Position numbers and translations under genes: made by a program. DNA of 13,438 nucleotides. Source: an uncultured Bacteroidota bacterium. Lineage in GTDB: Bacteria > Bacteroidota > Bacteroidia > Chitinophagales > S012-47. The stretch lies in the NCBI GenBank assembly GCA_913062655.1, contig CAJXXO010000038.1, positions 1-13,438 of the forward strand, in the 5' to 3' direction. Below, one piece after another: positions 1-6,671 of the stretch. The notes beneath the pieces are model-generated. The model searched no databases. It saw only the letters and a list, made by a program, of their open reading frames with translations, and had not been told where the DNA came from. Every line of letters begins with the position of its first letter. The first letter of the stretch is position 1.

Positions 1-229
1 CAAGTAATCCGCATAGCAATAACCGAGGTATGTCGCGCCAGGCAACCTTTTCGCGGATGAATAGACCAAAAATACCGGCAAATAAAAGCCCCGCCACGCT
101 TACCCGGATAAAGATGAAACCAAACGGTTCAACATATGCCGGCAAGGCAATTTTCGCCATCGTGTAGTTGACCCCATAGATGAGGTTGGCCGCTAACAAT
201 GCCAAGTGCGCTCCTGTCTTTCCTGACAT
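1..229 (-). CDS. EamA/DMT-family permease, N-terminal part (cut by window edge)
   Basis: Reading the minus strand from the ATG at 229 gives an uninterrupted 76-residue N-terminus beginning MSGKTGAHLALLAANLIYGV. Hydrophobic stretches lie at about residues 7-27 and 43-62, and a third begins at about 70. The pattern of a short cytosolic start, a first helix with AANLIYGVNYTMAK, and a second helix after FGFIFIRV is typical of EamA (RhaT/DMT superfamily) inner-membrane transporters, which usually have about 300 residues and ten helices. The rest lies beyond the left edge, so completeness and substrate cannot be judged. A TAGCTTTG box (Bacteroidota -7 type) ends 4 bases before the ATG, so either the mRNA is leaderless or the box is fortuitous. 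It lies 36 bases behind the stop of the large outer-membrane protein gene. Confidence 0.8.
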   Translation of the reverse strand, partial: MSGKTGAHLALLAANLIYGVNYTMAKIALPAYVEPFGFIFIRVSVAGLLFAGIFGLFIREKVAWRDIPRLLLCGLL

Positions 230-233
230 GGGG

Positions 234-241
234 CAAAGCTA
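234..241 (-). promoter_or_regulatory. Possible -7 box TAGCTTTG before the EamA permease
   Basis: The minus strand reads TAGCTTTG, a full match to the Bacteroidota -7 consensus TAnnTTTG. It ends 4 bases before the permease ATG. No convincing -33 TTG/TTTG is seen about 19 bases upstream, so the call is weak. Confidence 0.35.
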
Positions 242-259
242 TCGTTTCTCTATACGATA
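240..259. other. Small inverted repeat TATCGT-N8-ACGATA
   Basis: A perfect 6-bp inverted repeat with an 8-base spacer sits in the 36-base gap between the stop of the Omp85-like gene and the permease start, touching the -7 box. It could be an operator or a weak transcript-end hairpin. There is no following T-run on the minus strand, so an intrinsic terminator is not supported. Confidence 0.3.
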
Positions 260-265
260 CAGGGA

Positions 266-3200
266 TTAAAAGTCGAGGCTAAGCGAGAAATACCACAGTG
301 GATCTCGCACTTGTCCACTATCGAAGCCCCACGCCCGGTCGATACGAATAAAGTAGCCGAATAGTACCGTGCGCAACCCGAAACCATAGCCCGCTACAAT
401 GGGATTGCGGAAATATTGAGTGGAGACCCGTACCGGACCTCGTTCCAGGTCTTCGGTGTTAAATGGGTTTTCTTGTGAGAATGGAGAAGGCCCTTCCCAT
501 GCTGTCCCCAAGTCGCCAAAACCGATGAGTTGGAAATTGCGAATGAGCTCGCTTCGGATAGGGGTGTTGAAGAGGTAGGCAAATACGGGAAAGCGAAGCT
601 CTGAGTTAAACACCAGGTAATTGTTACCATTCCGAATATTTTGCTGAAACCCACGCATGTTGGTGGCCAGCGTTTGGAAAGCGTAATTGTTGTCTTGGTT
701 TACCTCAACGGATTCATTGAAGCGTGGCATCAACCAATTGTCGACACCTCCGAGGTAGTAGACCATTTTTTTACTGCCAAAACTTGTGGCCCCTGCTGCG
801 CGGTTGGCCCAGGTGATCTGGCGGTGTATTTTTTGATAATGACGCACATCAAATCCCAGGATGTGCATGGTTCCGAGCGAGGGATCGAAAGAGAAACCTG
901 GATCGATCTGAAGGTCGAATTGCTTGTGGTACTCGTAGTAAACGCGATAGCGGGTCCCGTTCAATATGTTGAGCATTACCGGGTACGTGTTGTCAAACAC
1001 ATATTCAATGGTTCCGGAAAGCCAGTTTTCCACGTAGTTGGGCAAGGCCAGGCTAAAGTCATCGCGTGCGAGAAAGTTGACCTTATAGTTGCGGTAGCCA
1101 AAACGGCCACGAATACTGCGTAGAATATCGATCGGATACTTTAGCTGTGCCTCAAAGTAGTTGGTATGCTGGCGCGCGGTTACTTCATTGAAGCTAAAGG
1201 GCCGGAAATCGAAGGCATTGATATCGCTTCTGCGGTAGAACAGGTATTGCTTGTCCAACCGTTTCTTCATGTCTTCATACTTGATGAAGTACTCGCTGCC
1301 ACTAAAGCTGGTAGGAATACGGAACCCACCTGTGAATCGATAGTCCTCCATTAAGTCAGAAATGCTAAGGGTAATCAGCCCGCCTAACGGTGGCGGTTGA
1401 AATACCGGACCGTACCCGACAAAATTTTGGTACTGGTTCATGATAATGGTGTTATCTACCTGGCTCAGTACGTAGTCGGTAGAAAACTTTACCCGGTAGG
1501 GGCGCACCTTTGAGGGGGTGAAGCCCCTTTCTTCTTCCTCTTTTTGCAAGAAGGCTAGCTGGGTGGTATCGGTGTCTTCAAAGTCGCTCTGAAAGAAGTA
1601 ATCGGGTTCTTCCTCCTTCTCTTCTCCATTCGGTCGATTCATCTCTTCAATCTCGCGGAGCCTGCGTTCGGTTATGGTGCGTTGCCGCCAACCGGTATTG
1701 GTCAGCCCCGGTATGACACCATCATAAAGAGAATCGGGCATCTCCTGCAGGTGAAATTGATACTCATCGCTGTTTTGCACCAATAGGAGCTGTTTGTTAC
1801 GCTTGTTGTTGATGTCTTGCTCCAAAATGCTGCGGTCCCAATTGGATACCGGATAGGTAAATGCGGTATCCTTCACCTCCCGGTATACCGTATAGCTATC
1901 GATGATGCCTTGTTGTTGGGCCGCCCAAACCGGGTAGTCCAGGTTCCGGTATACGCGGATGGAGTCGCGAAAAAAAACGGTGTACTCGTAGTGGGAAAAG
2001 GTGGTGTCTATGTGACCGGCAAACTGATTGTAGATGCCATTCCTTGGACTCAGAAAAATGAATTGCTCTTCATCGGCTGGACTGGCGTACCATTCATCAT
2101 AGTCCGGTGTTTGGGTCAGGTTGATTACCTGATTGATGCCGTCTCCGTTTTCATTGAGGAAATAGAGGTCGTAGTGCCCGGTAGGTAGCAGGCTGTCGCC
2201 TTTTCCGGTATTCAACTTTGGTAGGGGGCGATTGCTGCTCCAAATGATTCCTTCACGTGCTCCCATTGACACATAGGTCGGCTGCAGGTCATCAAACGGG
2301 TCGTTGGTTACGGGTCGTACGGTCGTTGAACGGGTATCCATGGTGTAGATATCCGACTGCCCACGATTGACGGCCGACAACACAATGCGTGTCGGGTTGC
2401 TGGTGTAGCTGAAGTCTACGATGCGCTGAAACTTTTCCAGGTCACGCACTTGTTTTTTCTGTTCCTCCAGGTCGTAGGTCATCATCTGTATGACATCCCG
2501 TTTTTCGTAAAAGACCAGCAGCCTTCTGCCGGAGGGGTCAAAGTCAAGGAGGGGGTAGCCATAGTCGATACCGAGTGTTTTGGTCTTGAAGCCCCCTTTT
2601 GCCAAGGTCTTTGTTTTGCCGGTTTCAATATTATGCAGGTGCACGCGCCATTTACCCATGTCATTGGTCGTAAAGGCGATCTGATTGCCATCCGGGTGCA
2701 GGCGTAGGTTATCGTAGTAGCGTTTGTCCCAAAACTTGATGTTGACCTGTTTATCATCGGGCCAATCCAGGCGGCCAAGAGATTCGTTGTCGTATCGCTG
2801 CTGAAAAAATTCATACCACCGGTCGATAGCCTCCTTGTAGGTGTAGCCCAAGACAAATAAGAAGCCATTTTCCAGGCTACGATTGATGCGAGTCAGGTAC
2901 AGCAGATTGGGGATAGCCTCCTTGCCATTTCGTTCTTCTACAAAGTACCAGAATGAATGACCGGCCAGGATGGCATCTTCCCCGGTCAGCTTATTGAATT
3001 TCTTGTACTTACCACTAAGAATGCCGTCTTTCAGGCGGTTGTCATGCGCTACACTCCATCGCTCACCGATGTAGGAGATGAGACCGGTGACGAACCATTC
3101 CGGTAGGTTGAGCAGCACTGCATTTTGGAGTACTTCCTGCAGGCTGCCCCCGAAGATCATATTATTGATAAGCACCTTACCGATGCCTTCGCGTATTTGT

Positions 3201-3637
3201 CTTTTCAGGTCGAGGTGATTGCCGTTGTAGTAGACAAACACCTTGTTGCCAATAATCTTGGTCGTGCCCCCGATGTTGGTGTAATCCAGGCCGACCCCGA
3301 TATTGCTCATATTGAGATCGGTAACATCATTGTATACGAGAATCTCAATGCGGTTATTGATCTTATAGTCCAGGATATTCTCGATGCTTGGCAATTCTTC
3401 CTCCGCCACCTGTGCCGCAAATTGACCTATCTCCTGCCCACCCAGGTAGTAGTAGGTAATAAAATTGTCAGATTCGTAGAAGGACCAGGTGAAGTCATGG
3501 TATTGTACCCGGTTTTTCCCAAACTGCACGTTGGTACCCTGGCTTAGGAGGGATAGAGGCATCAACAGCAACAGCCCCCATAGCATCAAACGCGCTGCGG
3601 TAGAGGTGTGGCTGGCTGGCTGGGAATCCTGGGTCAT
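266..3637 (-). CDS. Outer-membrane protein: degenerate peptidase-MA-like domain, TolB-like propeller and Omp85-type barrel
   Basis: The 1123-residue product is predicted to be exported and inserted in the outer membrane. The chosen ATG at 3637 puts a signal peptide at residues 1-33 (hydrophobic core LMLWGLLLLMPLSLL, then SQG). The longer ORF to 3676 would place 13 residues in front and cross the putative -7 box. Residues about 45-290 resemble the gluzincin peptidase-MA fold, but the HExxH position reads REGIG (149-153) and the downstream xEG motif reads LPEWFVTGL (178-186), so the zinc ligands are gone. Residues about 300-560 have PD40/TolB-type blades (LRLHPDGNQIAFTTND, DFDPSGRRLLVF). A charged, Glu-rich linker spans about 655-710. 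Residues about 715-1123 look like an Omp85/BamA-type barrel, with MRGF at 994-997 matching the loop-6 RGF/Y motif and a terminal Phe in YFSLSLDF. Proteins of this layout in Bacteroidota are often annotated as TolB-like; their function is unknown. No POTRA domains are visible. Confidence 0.85.
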   Translation of the reverse strand: MTQDSQPASHTSTAARLMLWGLLLLMPLSLLSQGTNVQFGKNRVQYHDFTWSFYESDNFITYYYLGGQEIGQFAAQVAEEELPSIENILDYKINNRIEILVYNDVTDLNMSNIGVGLDYTNIGGTTKIIGNKVFVYYNGNHLDLKRQIREGIGKVLINNMIFGGSLQEVLQNAVLLNLPEWFVTGLISYIGERWSVAHDNRLKDGILSGKYKKFNKLTGEDAILAGHSFWYFVEERNGKEAIPNLLYLTRINRSLENGFLFVLGYTYKEAIDRWYEFFQQRYDNESLGRLDWPDDKQVNIKFWDKRYYDNLRLHPDGNQIAFTTNDMGKWRVHLHNIETGKTKTLAKGGFKTKTLGIDYGYPLLDFDPSGRRLLVFYEKRDVIQMMTYDLEEQKKQVRDLEKFQRIVDFSYTSNPTRIVLSAVNRGQSDIYTMDTRSTTVRPVTNDPFDDLQPTYVSMGAREGIIWSSNRPLPKLNTGKGDSLLPTGHYDLYFLNENGDGINQVINLTQTPDYDEWYASPADEEQFIFLSPRNGIYNQFAGHIDTTFSHYEYTVFFRDSIRVYRNLDYPVWAAQQQGIIDSYTVYREVKDTAFTYPVSNWDRSILEQDINNKRNKQLLLVQNSDEYQFHLQEMPDSLYDGVIPGLTNTGWRQRTITERRLREIEEMNRPNGEEKEEEPDYFFQSDFEDTDTTQLAFLQKEEEERGFTPSKVRPYRVKFSTDYVLSQVDNTIIMNQYQNFVGYGPVFQPPPLGGLITLSISDLMEDYRFTGGFRIPTSFSGSEYFIKYEDMKKRLDKQYLFYRRSDINAFDFRPFSFNEVTARQHTNYFEAQLKYPIDILRSIRGRFGYRNYKVNFLARDDFSLALPNYVENWLSGTIEYVFDNTYPVMLNILNGTRYRVYYEYHKQFDLQIDPGFSFDPSLGTMHILGFDVRHYQKIHRQITWANRAAGATSFGSKKMVYYLGGVDNWLMPRFNESVEVNQDNNYAFQTLATNMRGFQQNIRNGNNYLVFNSELRFPVFAYLFNTPIRSELIRNFQLIGFGDLGTAWEGPSPFSQENPFNTEDLERGPVRVSTQYFRNPIVAGYGFGLRTVLFGYFIRIDRAWGFDSGQVRDPLWYFSLSLDF

Positions 3638-3645
3638 ACTGCAAT

Positions 3646-3653
3646 AAAAGGTA
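3646..3653 (-). promoter_or_regulatory. Putative -7 box of the Omp85-like gene
   Basis: The minus strand reads TACCTTTT, one base off TAnnTTTG. A TTG (minus strand, plus-strand 3674-3676) lies exactly 20 bases upstream, a suitable -33 element. The box ends 8 bases before the chosen ATG, implying a very short leader. It overlaps the plus-strand box at 3652-3659. Confidence 0.4.
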
Positions 3654-3659
3654 CCTTTG
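3652..3659 (+). promoter_or_regulatory. Putative -7 box TACCTTTG of the MBL-fold/CDO-fusion operon
   Basis: A full match to the Bacteroidota TAnnTTTG -7 element on the plus strand. A start of transcription about 7 bases downstream would give a leader of roughly 40-45 bases to the ATG at 3710. The -33 region has only CCTG (3628-3631), a poor match. Together with the minus-strand box it forms the perfect 12-bp palindrome AAAGGTACCTTT at 3647-3658. Confidence 0.45.
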
Positions 3660-3709
3660 TTGAAAGGTTCACACAAGCTAATAAAATCCGGCCATTAAAA
3701 CGCAAAAGC

Positions 3710-4360
3710 ATGGTCTCTATTGCTTCGTTCTGCTTCAATGCCTTTCAGGAAAATACGTATGTCGTATACGTCCCAAATGGAGATTGCTGGATCATAGATC
3801 CTGGTTGCTATACGCCAGCAGAGCAGGAAGAGTTGCGCCAATTTATAGCGGATCAGCAATTGACGCCTTCTTTATTGATCAATACCCATTGCCACCTTGA
3901 TCACATCTTTGGTAATGCCTGGGTAAAAGCCACCTGGGATATCCCCTTGTGTGCCCACCGGCTGGAGGAACCGGTGTTGGCGGCTGCGCCACGGGTGGCA
4001 GAGGCGTATGGCATACCTATGACCACGTCTCCGGGCATTGATCGGTACCTGGAAGCCGGAGAGCAGTTGATTATGGCAGATACCGCCTTTGATGTTCACT
4101 TTGTACCCGGCCATGCACCGGGTCATATAGCCTTATACACTGCCGGCAATAGGTGGGTCATTGCAGGAGATGTGCTGTTTCAACGCAGTATTGGCCGTAC
4201 CGATCTACCGGGCGGAGATTATGACACCCTCATGCAAAGCATTGCGCGAGAAATGATGACACTACCGGATGAGACAAAGGTGTACTGTGGTCATGGACCA
4301 ACCACAACGATAGGCGAGGAGCGGCAAATGAACCCTTTTATATTGGAATACCAGCGCTAG
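3710..4360 (+). CDS. MBL-fold metallo-hydrolase, YcbL/glyoxalase-II-like
   Basis: A 216-residue single-domain metallo-beta-lactamase-fold hydrolase, cytosolic, probably binding two metals and acting on a thioester. Metal ligands are visible: HCHLDH at 60-65, GHAPGH with His135, AGD with Asp154, and CGHG with His195. GRTDLPGGDYD (162-172) and the tail TTTIGEER are characteristic of the glyoxalase-II/YcbL branch, which includes hydroxyacylglutathione hydrolase-like enzymes. The length fits YcbL-type proteins (about 215). The ATG at 3710 is chosen because the family normally starts just before the FNAFQENTYV strand. An upstream in-frame ATG at 3608 would add 34 atypical residues, run into the divergent gene and lie upstream of the -7 box. 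It is first in an operon with the 202-residue protein and the dioxygenase-methyltransferase fusion. The physiological substrate is unknown; an ETHE1-type persulfide dioxygenase is less likely from the GRTDLPGGD signature. Confidence 0.9.
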   Translation: MVSIASFCFNAFQENTYVVYVPNGDCWIIDPGCYTPAEQEELRQFIADQQLTPSLLINTHCHLDHIFGNAWVKATWDIPLCAHRLEEPVLAAAPRVAEAYGIPMTTSPGIDRYLEAGEQLIMADTAFDVHFVPGHAPGHIALYTAGNRWVIAGDVLFQRSIGRTDLPGGDYDTLMQSIAREMMTLPDETKVYCGHGPTTTIGEERQMNPFILEYQR

Positions 4361-4397
4361 GCTGAACCGAATAGTCACCCTTGCAGTTTATTATCGC

Positions 4398-5006
4398 ATG
4401 AGCTGGATCAATCAAATCATGCAACAACTATTTGGCAAAGAAGAGGAAGTCTCCAAGACCCCTTCCCGGCAGCCGGTGGTGCATGAAGTGATACAGCGCA
4501 CCCACACCGATAAAGATGCCTATCAGCGTTGGCTGGGCAGTCAGCGGATGCAAAGAGCGCTGGATTTCATTCAACTGGAGTACAATAAAAACAGGCACGA
4601 GGAAAACCTGGTTGGGGCAACCTTTTATCATTTAAACCAGCCCTCTTCCAAAGGTTTTATTCTCAACTATCGCAAGGACATGTTCAGCGAGAAGGAGTTT
4701 CAGTACTACTTTGACTACCTGAAAGAGCGCGTGCTAACCCTCGACTACAAATCATACACCTCCGACTTGCGGAGCTATGACCGGGGAGAGTATGTGGAGA
4801 CCATCGAACGACACTATTTAAAGCCTTCCTGGCGCATGACAGCCGACAAGTCTCAATTGGTGCAACAATATGGTAATATCACCATTACCCATCACAGCAA
4901 GGATGATCAACCGGTTTACCTTAAATTTATGTGTCACAACTACGCTGATCGACAGTTTACCGATGCGGAAGACTTTGAGCAGTTGATCCAGCATATGATT
5001 CATTAA
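4398..5006 (+). CDS. Conserved-looking hypothetical protein (202 aa)
   Basis: I do not recognise this family. The product is hydrophilic, has no signal peptide or membrane segment, and is probably cytosolic. It begins MSWINQIMQQLFGKEEE, possibly amphipathic, and residues 30-65 are likely helical (DAYQRWLGSQRMQRALDFIQ). A mixed alpha/beta body follows, with strands such as GATFYHL (73-79) and ITITHHS (161-167) and an aromatic-rich EFQYYFDYLKERVL (100-113). Codon use matches its neighbours and the reading frame is clean. It lies 37 bases after the MBL-fold gene and 9 bases before the dioxygenase-methyltransferase gene, so co-transcription is very likely. That suggests, without proof, an accessory role in the same process. 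Confidence 0.8.
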   Translation: MSWINQIMQQLFGKEEEVSKTPSRQPVVHEVIQRTHTDKDAYQRWLGSQRMQRALDFIQLEYNKNRHEENLVGATFYHLNQPSSKGFILNYRKDMFSEKEFQYYFDYLKERVLTLDYKSYTSDLRSYDRGEYVETIERHYLKPSWRMTADKSQLVQQYGNITITHHSKDDQPVYLKFMCHNYADRQFTDAEDFEQLIQHMIH

Positions 5007-5015
5007 ACCGGGTAC

Positions 5016-6371
5016 ATGCAATCCTTACTGGACGCCTTATCCTCATTAGAAGAAAAGGACCTCACTTACACCGCCCTGGGCCAATGGGTGCGTGCATTCC
5101 CTTTTAGGGAGTTAACTTACAAGCCACATCTTCCTCAGGCGGAAAGTAAGAACGACTATGCACGCCATATACTGACCCTCGACCCACTTGAGGCGGTGCT
5201 GATCTATTGGCCGCCCGGAGTGCGCAGCGCCATTCATCACCACGAAGGTTTTTATGGCTATGTGGTAGTGCTGGAAGGGATGTTACAGGATCGCACGTTT
5301 ACCTTCCGGGATAAGGTATTGAAAGAGGATCGAGTACTTCAAGCGTTTGCGGGTGGCATTATTGATGAACCGGATGGGGTAATTCATGAATTGGGGAATA
5401 TCGACCCGGAGCAACCGGCTGTGACCTTGCACTTGTATTATCCTGCGTTGGAGACATTGGAAGGGTTACGCATTTTCGATCTGGACAATAGACGCATCGG
5501 TACACTGAATGAAACGGCACCCACGGCCAGTTGGCAAAATCCGGTCGATTGCTTTACGGCCATAGAGGAGGAGGCATTTGCCCTGGCCAAACCAGCCTCA
5601 AGCCATCGAATGGTATTGGTACAGCCCAAGCCAGACCCTGAGACCATCTACGCGATGCTGGCCCGCTATTACGATGAGCAGGCGCACGAATACGACAATT
5701 TCGACCTGGAACACAAAACCCGAAAGCCCTATACGGAGACCATCAACCGGTTGATCGGGCAGGACCTATGCCGGCAGCATGCTCACCAAGTTCTAGACGT
5801 AGCGGTGGGCACGGGCAGAAGAGCGGTAGCCATTCGCACCATGGCACAGTGTGACTACGATATTACAGGCGTAGATATGAGCCGGGAGATGTGTCACATT
5901 GCCGGGCAGCGTGGTATTGATGCGAGGCACGGTAGATGGCTGGATATTGATCTTGGGGAGGAGCAGTTTGATGCTGCTACATTCTTGTATGCGTTTGGGC
6001 ACATTGCTACCAGTGAGCTGCGGTTACAGACCCTACAGAAGATTTACCGGCACCTGAAGCCAGGTGGGCGGTTGTACCTCGATCTGTTCAACTTGCACGA
6101 TCAGTCCGAGTGGGGGCCAGCAGCTTTGCAGGCCTTTGAGGAGCAGCACCTGGAACGGTATGGCTATGAAAAGGGCGATGTATTTTACAAGAAGACGGGT
6201 GGCACAGCCTCGGCATTTGTGCATTATTTCACAGAAGAAGGTGCACGTGCACTGCTACAAGCAGCCGGTTTTACCATTGCCTCCATTCAGTATATTGGCT
6301 ACGTACATGATGCCGGAAAGATCGTAGACGATGCGCAAAAAGGGTTCTTTTTTATTACGGCTGTGAAGTGA
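5016..6371 (+). CDS. Cysteine-dioxygenase-like cupin fused to a SAM-dependent methyltransferase
   Basis: 451 residues in two enzyme domains. Residues about 25-165 match type I cysteine dioxygenase (CDO). The iron ligands are His74 and His76 (SAIHHHEGFYGYVVVLEG) and His124 (VIHELGN). Arg50 in NDYARHIL corresponds to the substrate-binding Arg60 of mammalian CDO. His139 and Tyr141 in LHLYYP correspond to His155/Tyr157, with the 17-residue spacing from the third His preserved. The Cys of the mammalian Cys-Tyr cofactor is Gly81, as in many bacterial CDOs. Residues about 212-451 are a class I methyltransferase: motif I VLDVAVGTG (259-267), acidic loop TGVDMS, and KPGGRLYLDLF (348-358). The linker is about 170-205. 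The first domain should oxidise a thiol to a sulfinate with O2 and Fe(II). The methyl acceptor is unknown, and the substrate may not be free cysteine. It is last in the operon, 9 bases after the preceding stop. Confidence 0.88.
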   Translation: MQSLLDALSSLEEKDLTYTALGQWVRAFPFRELTYKPHLPQAESKNDYARHILTLDPLEAVLIYWPPGVRSAIHHHEGFYGYVVVLEGMLQDRTFTFRDKVLKEDRVLQAFAGGIIDEPDGVIHELGNIDPEQPAVTLHLYYPALETLEGLRIFDLDNRRIGTLNETAPTASWQNPVDCFTAIEEEAFALAKPASSHRMVLVQPKPDPETIYAMLARYYDEQAHEYDNFDLEHKTRKPYTETINRLIGQDLCRQHAHQVLDVAVGTGRRAVAIRTMAQCDYDITGVDMSREMCHIAGQRGIDARHGRWLDIDLGEEQFDAATFLYAFGHIATSELRLQTLQKIYRHLKPGGRLYLDLFNLHDQSEWGPAALQAFEEQHLERYGYEKGDVFYKKTGGTASAFVHYFTEEGARALLQAAGFTIASIQYIGYVHDAGKIVDDAQKGFFFITAVK

Positions 6372-6377
6372 AGGGGC

Positions 6378-6397
6378 AAAAAAAGAGCGGCTCACCG
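6378..6397 (-). terminator. Weak possible terminator behind the broken DUF433 gene
   Basis: On the minus strand CGG-TGAG-CCG could form a 3-bp GC stem, followed by CTC and seven T's. The stem is very short, so this is tentative. It lies just after the frameshifted DUF433 stop and just past the 3' end of the fusion gene. Confidence 0.25.
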
Positions 6398-6403
6398 TAT
6401 CAC

Positions 6404-6629
6404 TCAGACCGGGTTGGCATGCTTTTGACACATCCTATCTGCAGCATAGGCTAGGCAGGCGCGTATCTGTTGCTGGGTAAGGTGAGGGTAGGTGGCAATT
6501 AACTCGGTAAAAACTATAATTCTGAGAAAGCTTTCTAATGATCAATTCAACAGGGATTCTAGTTCCTTTAATGATAGGCTTGCCACCAAGAATGTCAGGG
6601 TCACGAACTATGTAATTGTTGATATTCAT
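6404..6629 (-). pseudogene. DUF433 (VapB45-like antitoxin) gene with a single-base frameshift
   Basis: From ATG at 6629 the first 40 residues match DUF433: IVRDPDILGGKPIIKGTRIP, then VELIIRKLSQNYSF. The frame then turns to unrelated sequence and stops at 6435. Skipping one base in the T5 run (plus-strand A5 at 6509-6513) restores the family's C-terminal half, including TELIATYPHLTQQQIRACLA, ending at TGA 6404-6406. The repaired product would have 74 residues, the usual DUF433 size. So this is a real lesion, a sequencing homopolymer error, or a +1 frameshift site. DUF433 proteins are often antitoxin-like partners of DUF5615 PIN-like toxins; none is encoded beside it here. It starts 42 bases after the prfA stop and runs convergent to the fusion gene. 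Its first half is more AT-rich than its surroundings, hinting at acquisition. Apart from this gene, 6372-6671 holds nothing else I can identify. Confidence 0.8.
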
Positions 6630-6671
6630 GTCATTAAAAAAATTCCTTTTGGCAATTAGTTGCCTCTGCCA

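Noticed and set aside
641..1123. Plus-strand 160-codon frame inside the Omp85-like gene
   Set aside because: Antisense to the barrel coding region, with no recognisable motif or start context; a shadow frame.
3179..3193. Active zinc peptidase in the large outer-membrane protein
   Set aside because: The HExxH position reads REGIG and the downstream Glu is Thr, so no catalytic metal site is supported.
3638..3676. Upstream extension of the Omp85-like gene start
   Set aside because: It adds 13 residues before a good signal peptide and crosses the putative -7 box.
3608..3709. Upstream extension of the MBL-fold hydrolase
   Set aside because: The 34 extra residues do not look like the family, and the start lies upstream of the plus-strand -7 box and inside the divergent gene.
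6361..6400. Intrinsic terminator for the plus-strand fusion gene
   Set aside because: The only homopolymer is an A-run on the plus strand; there is no stem followed by T's in that direction.
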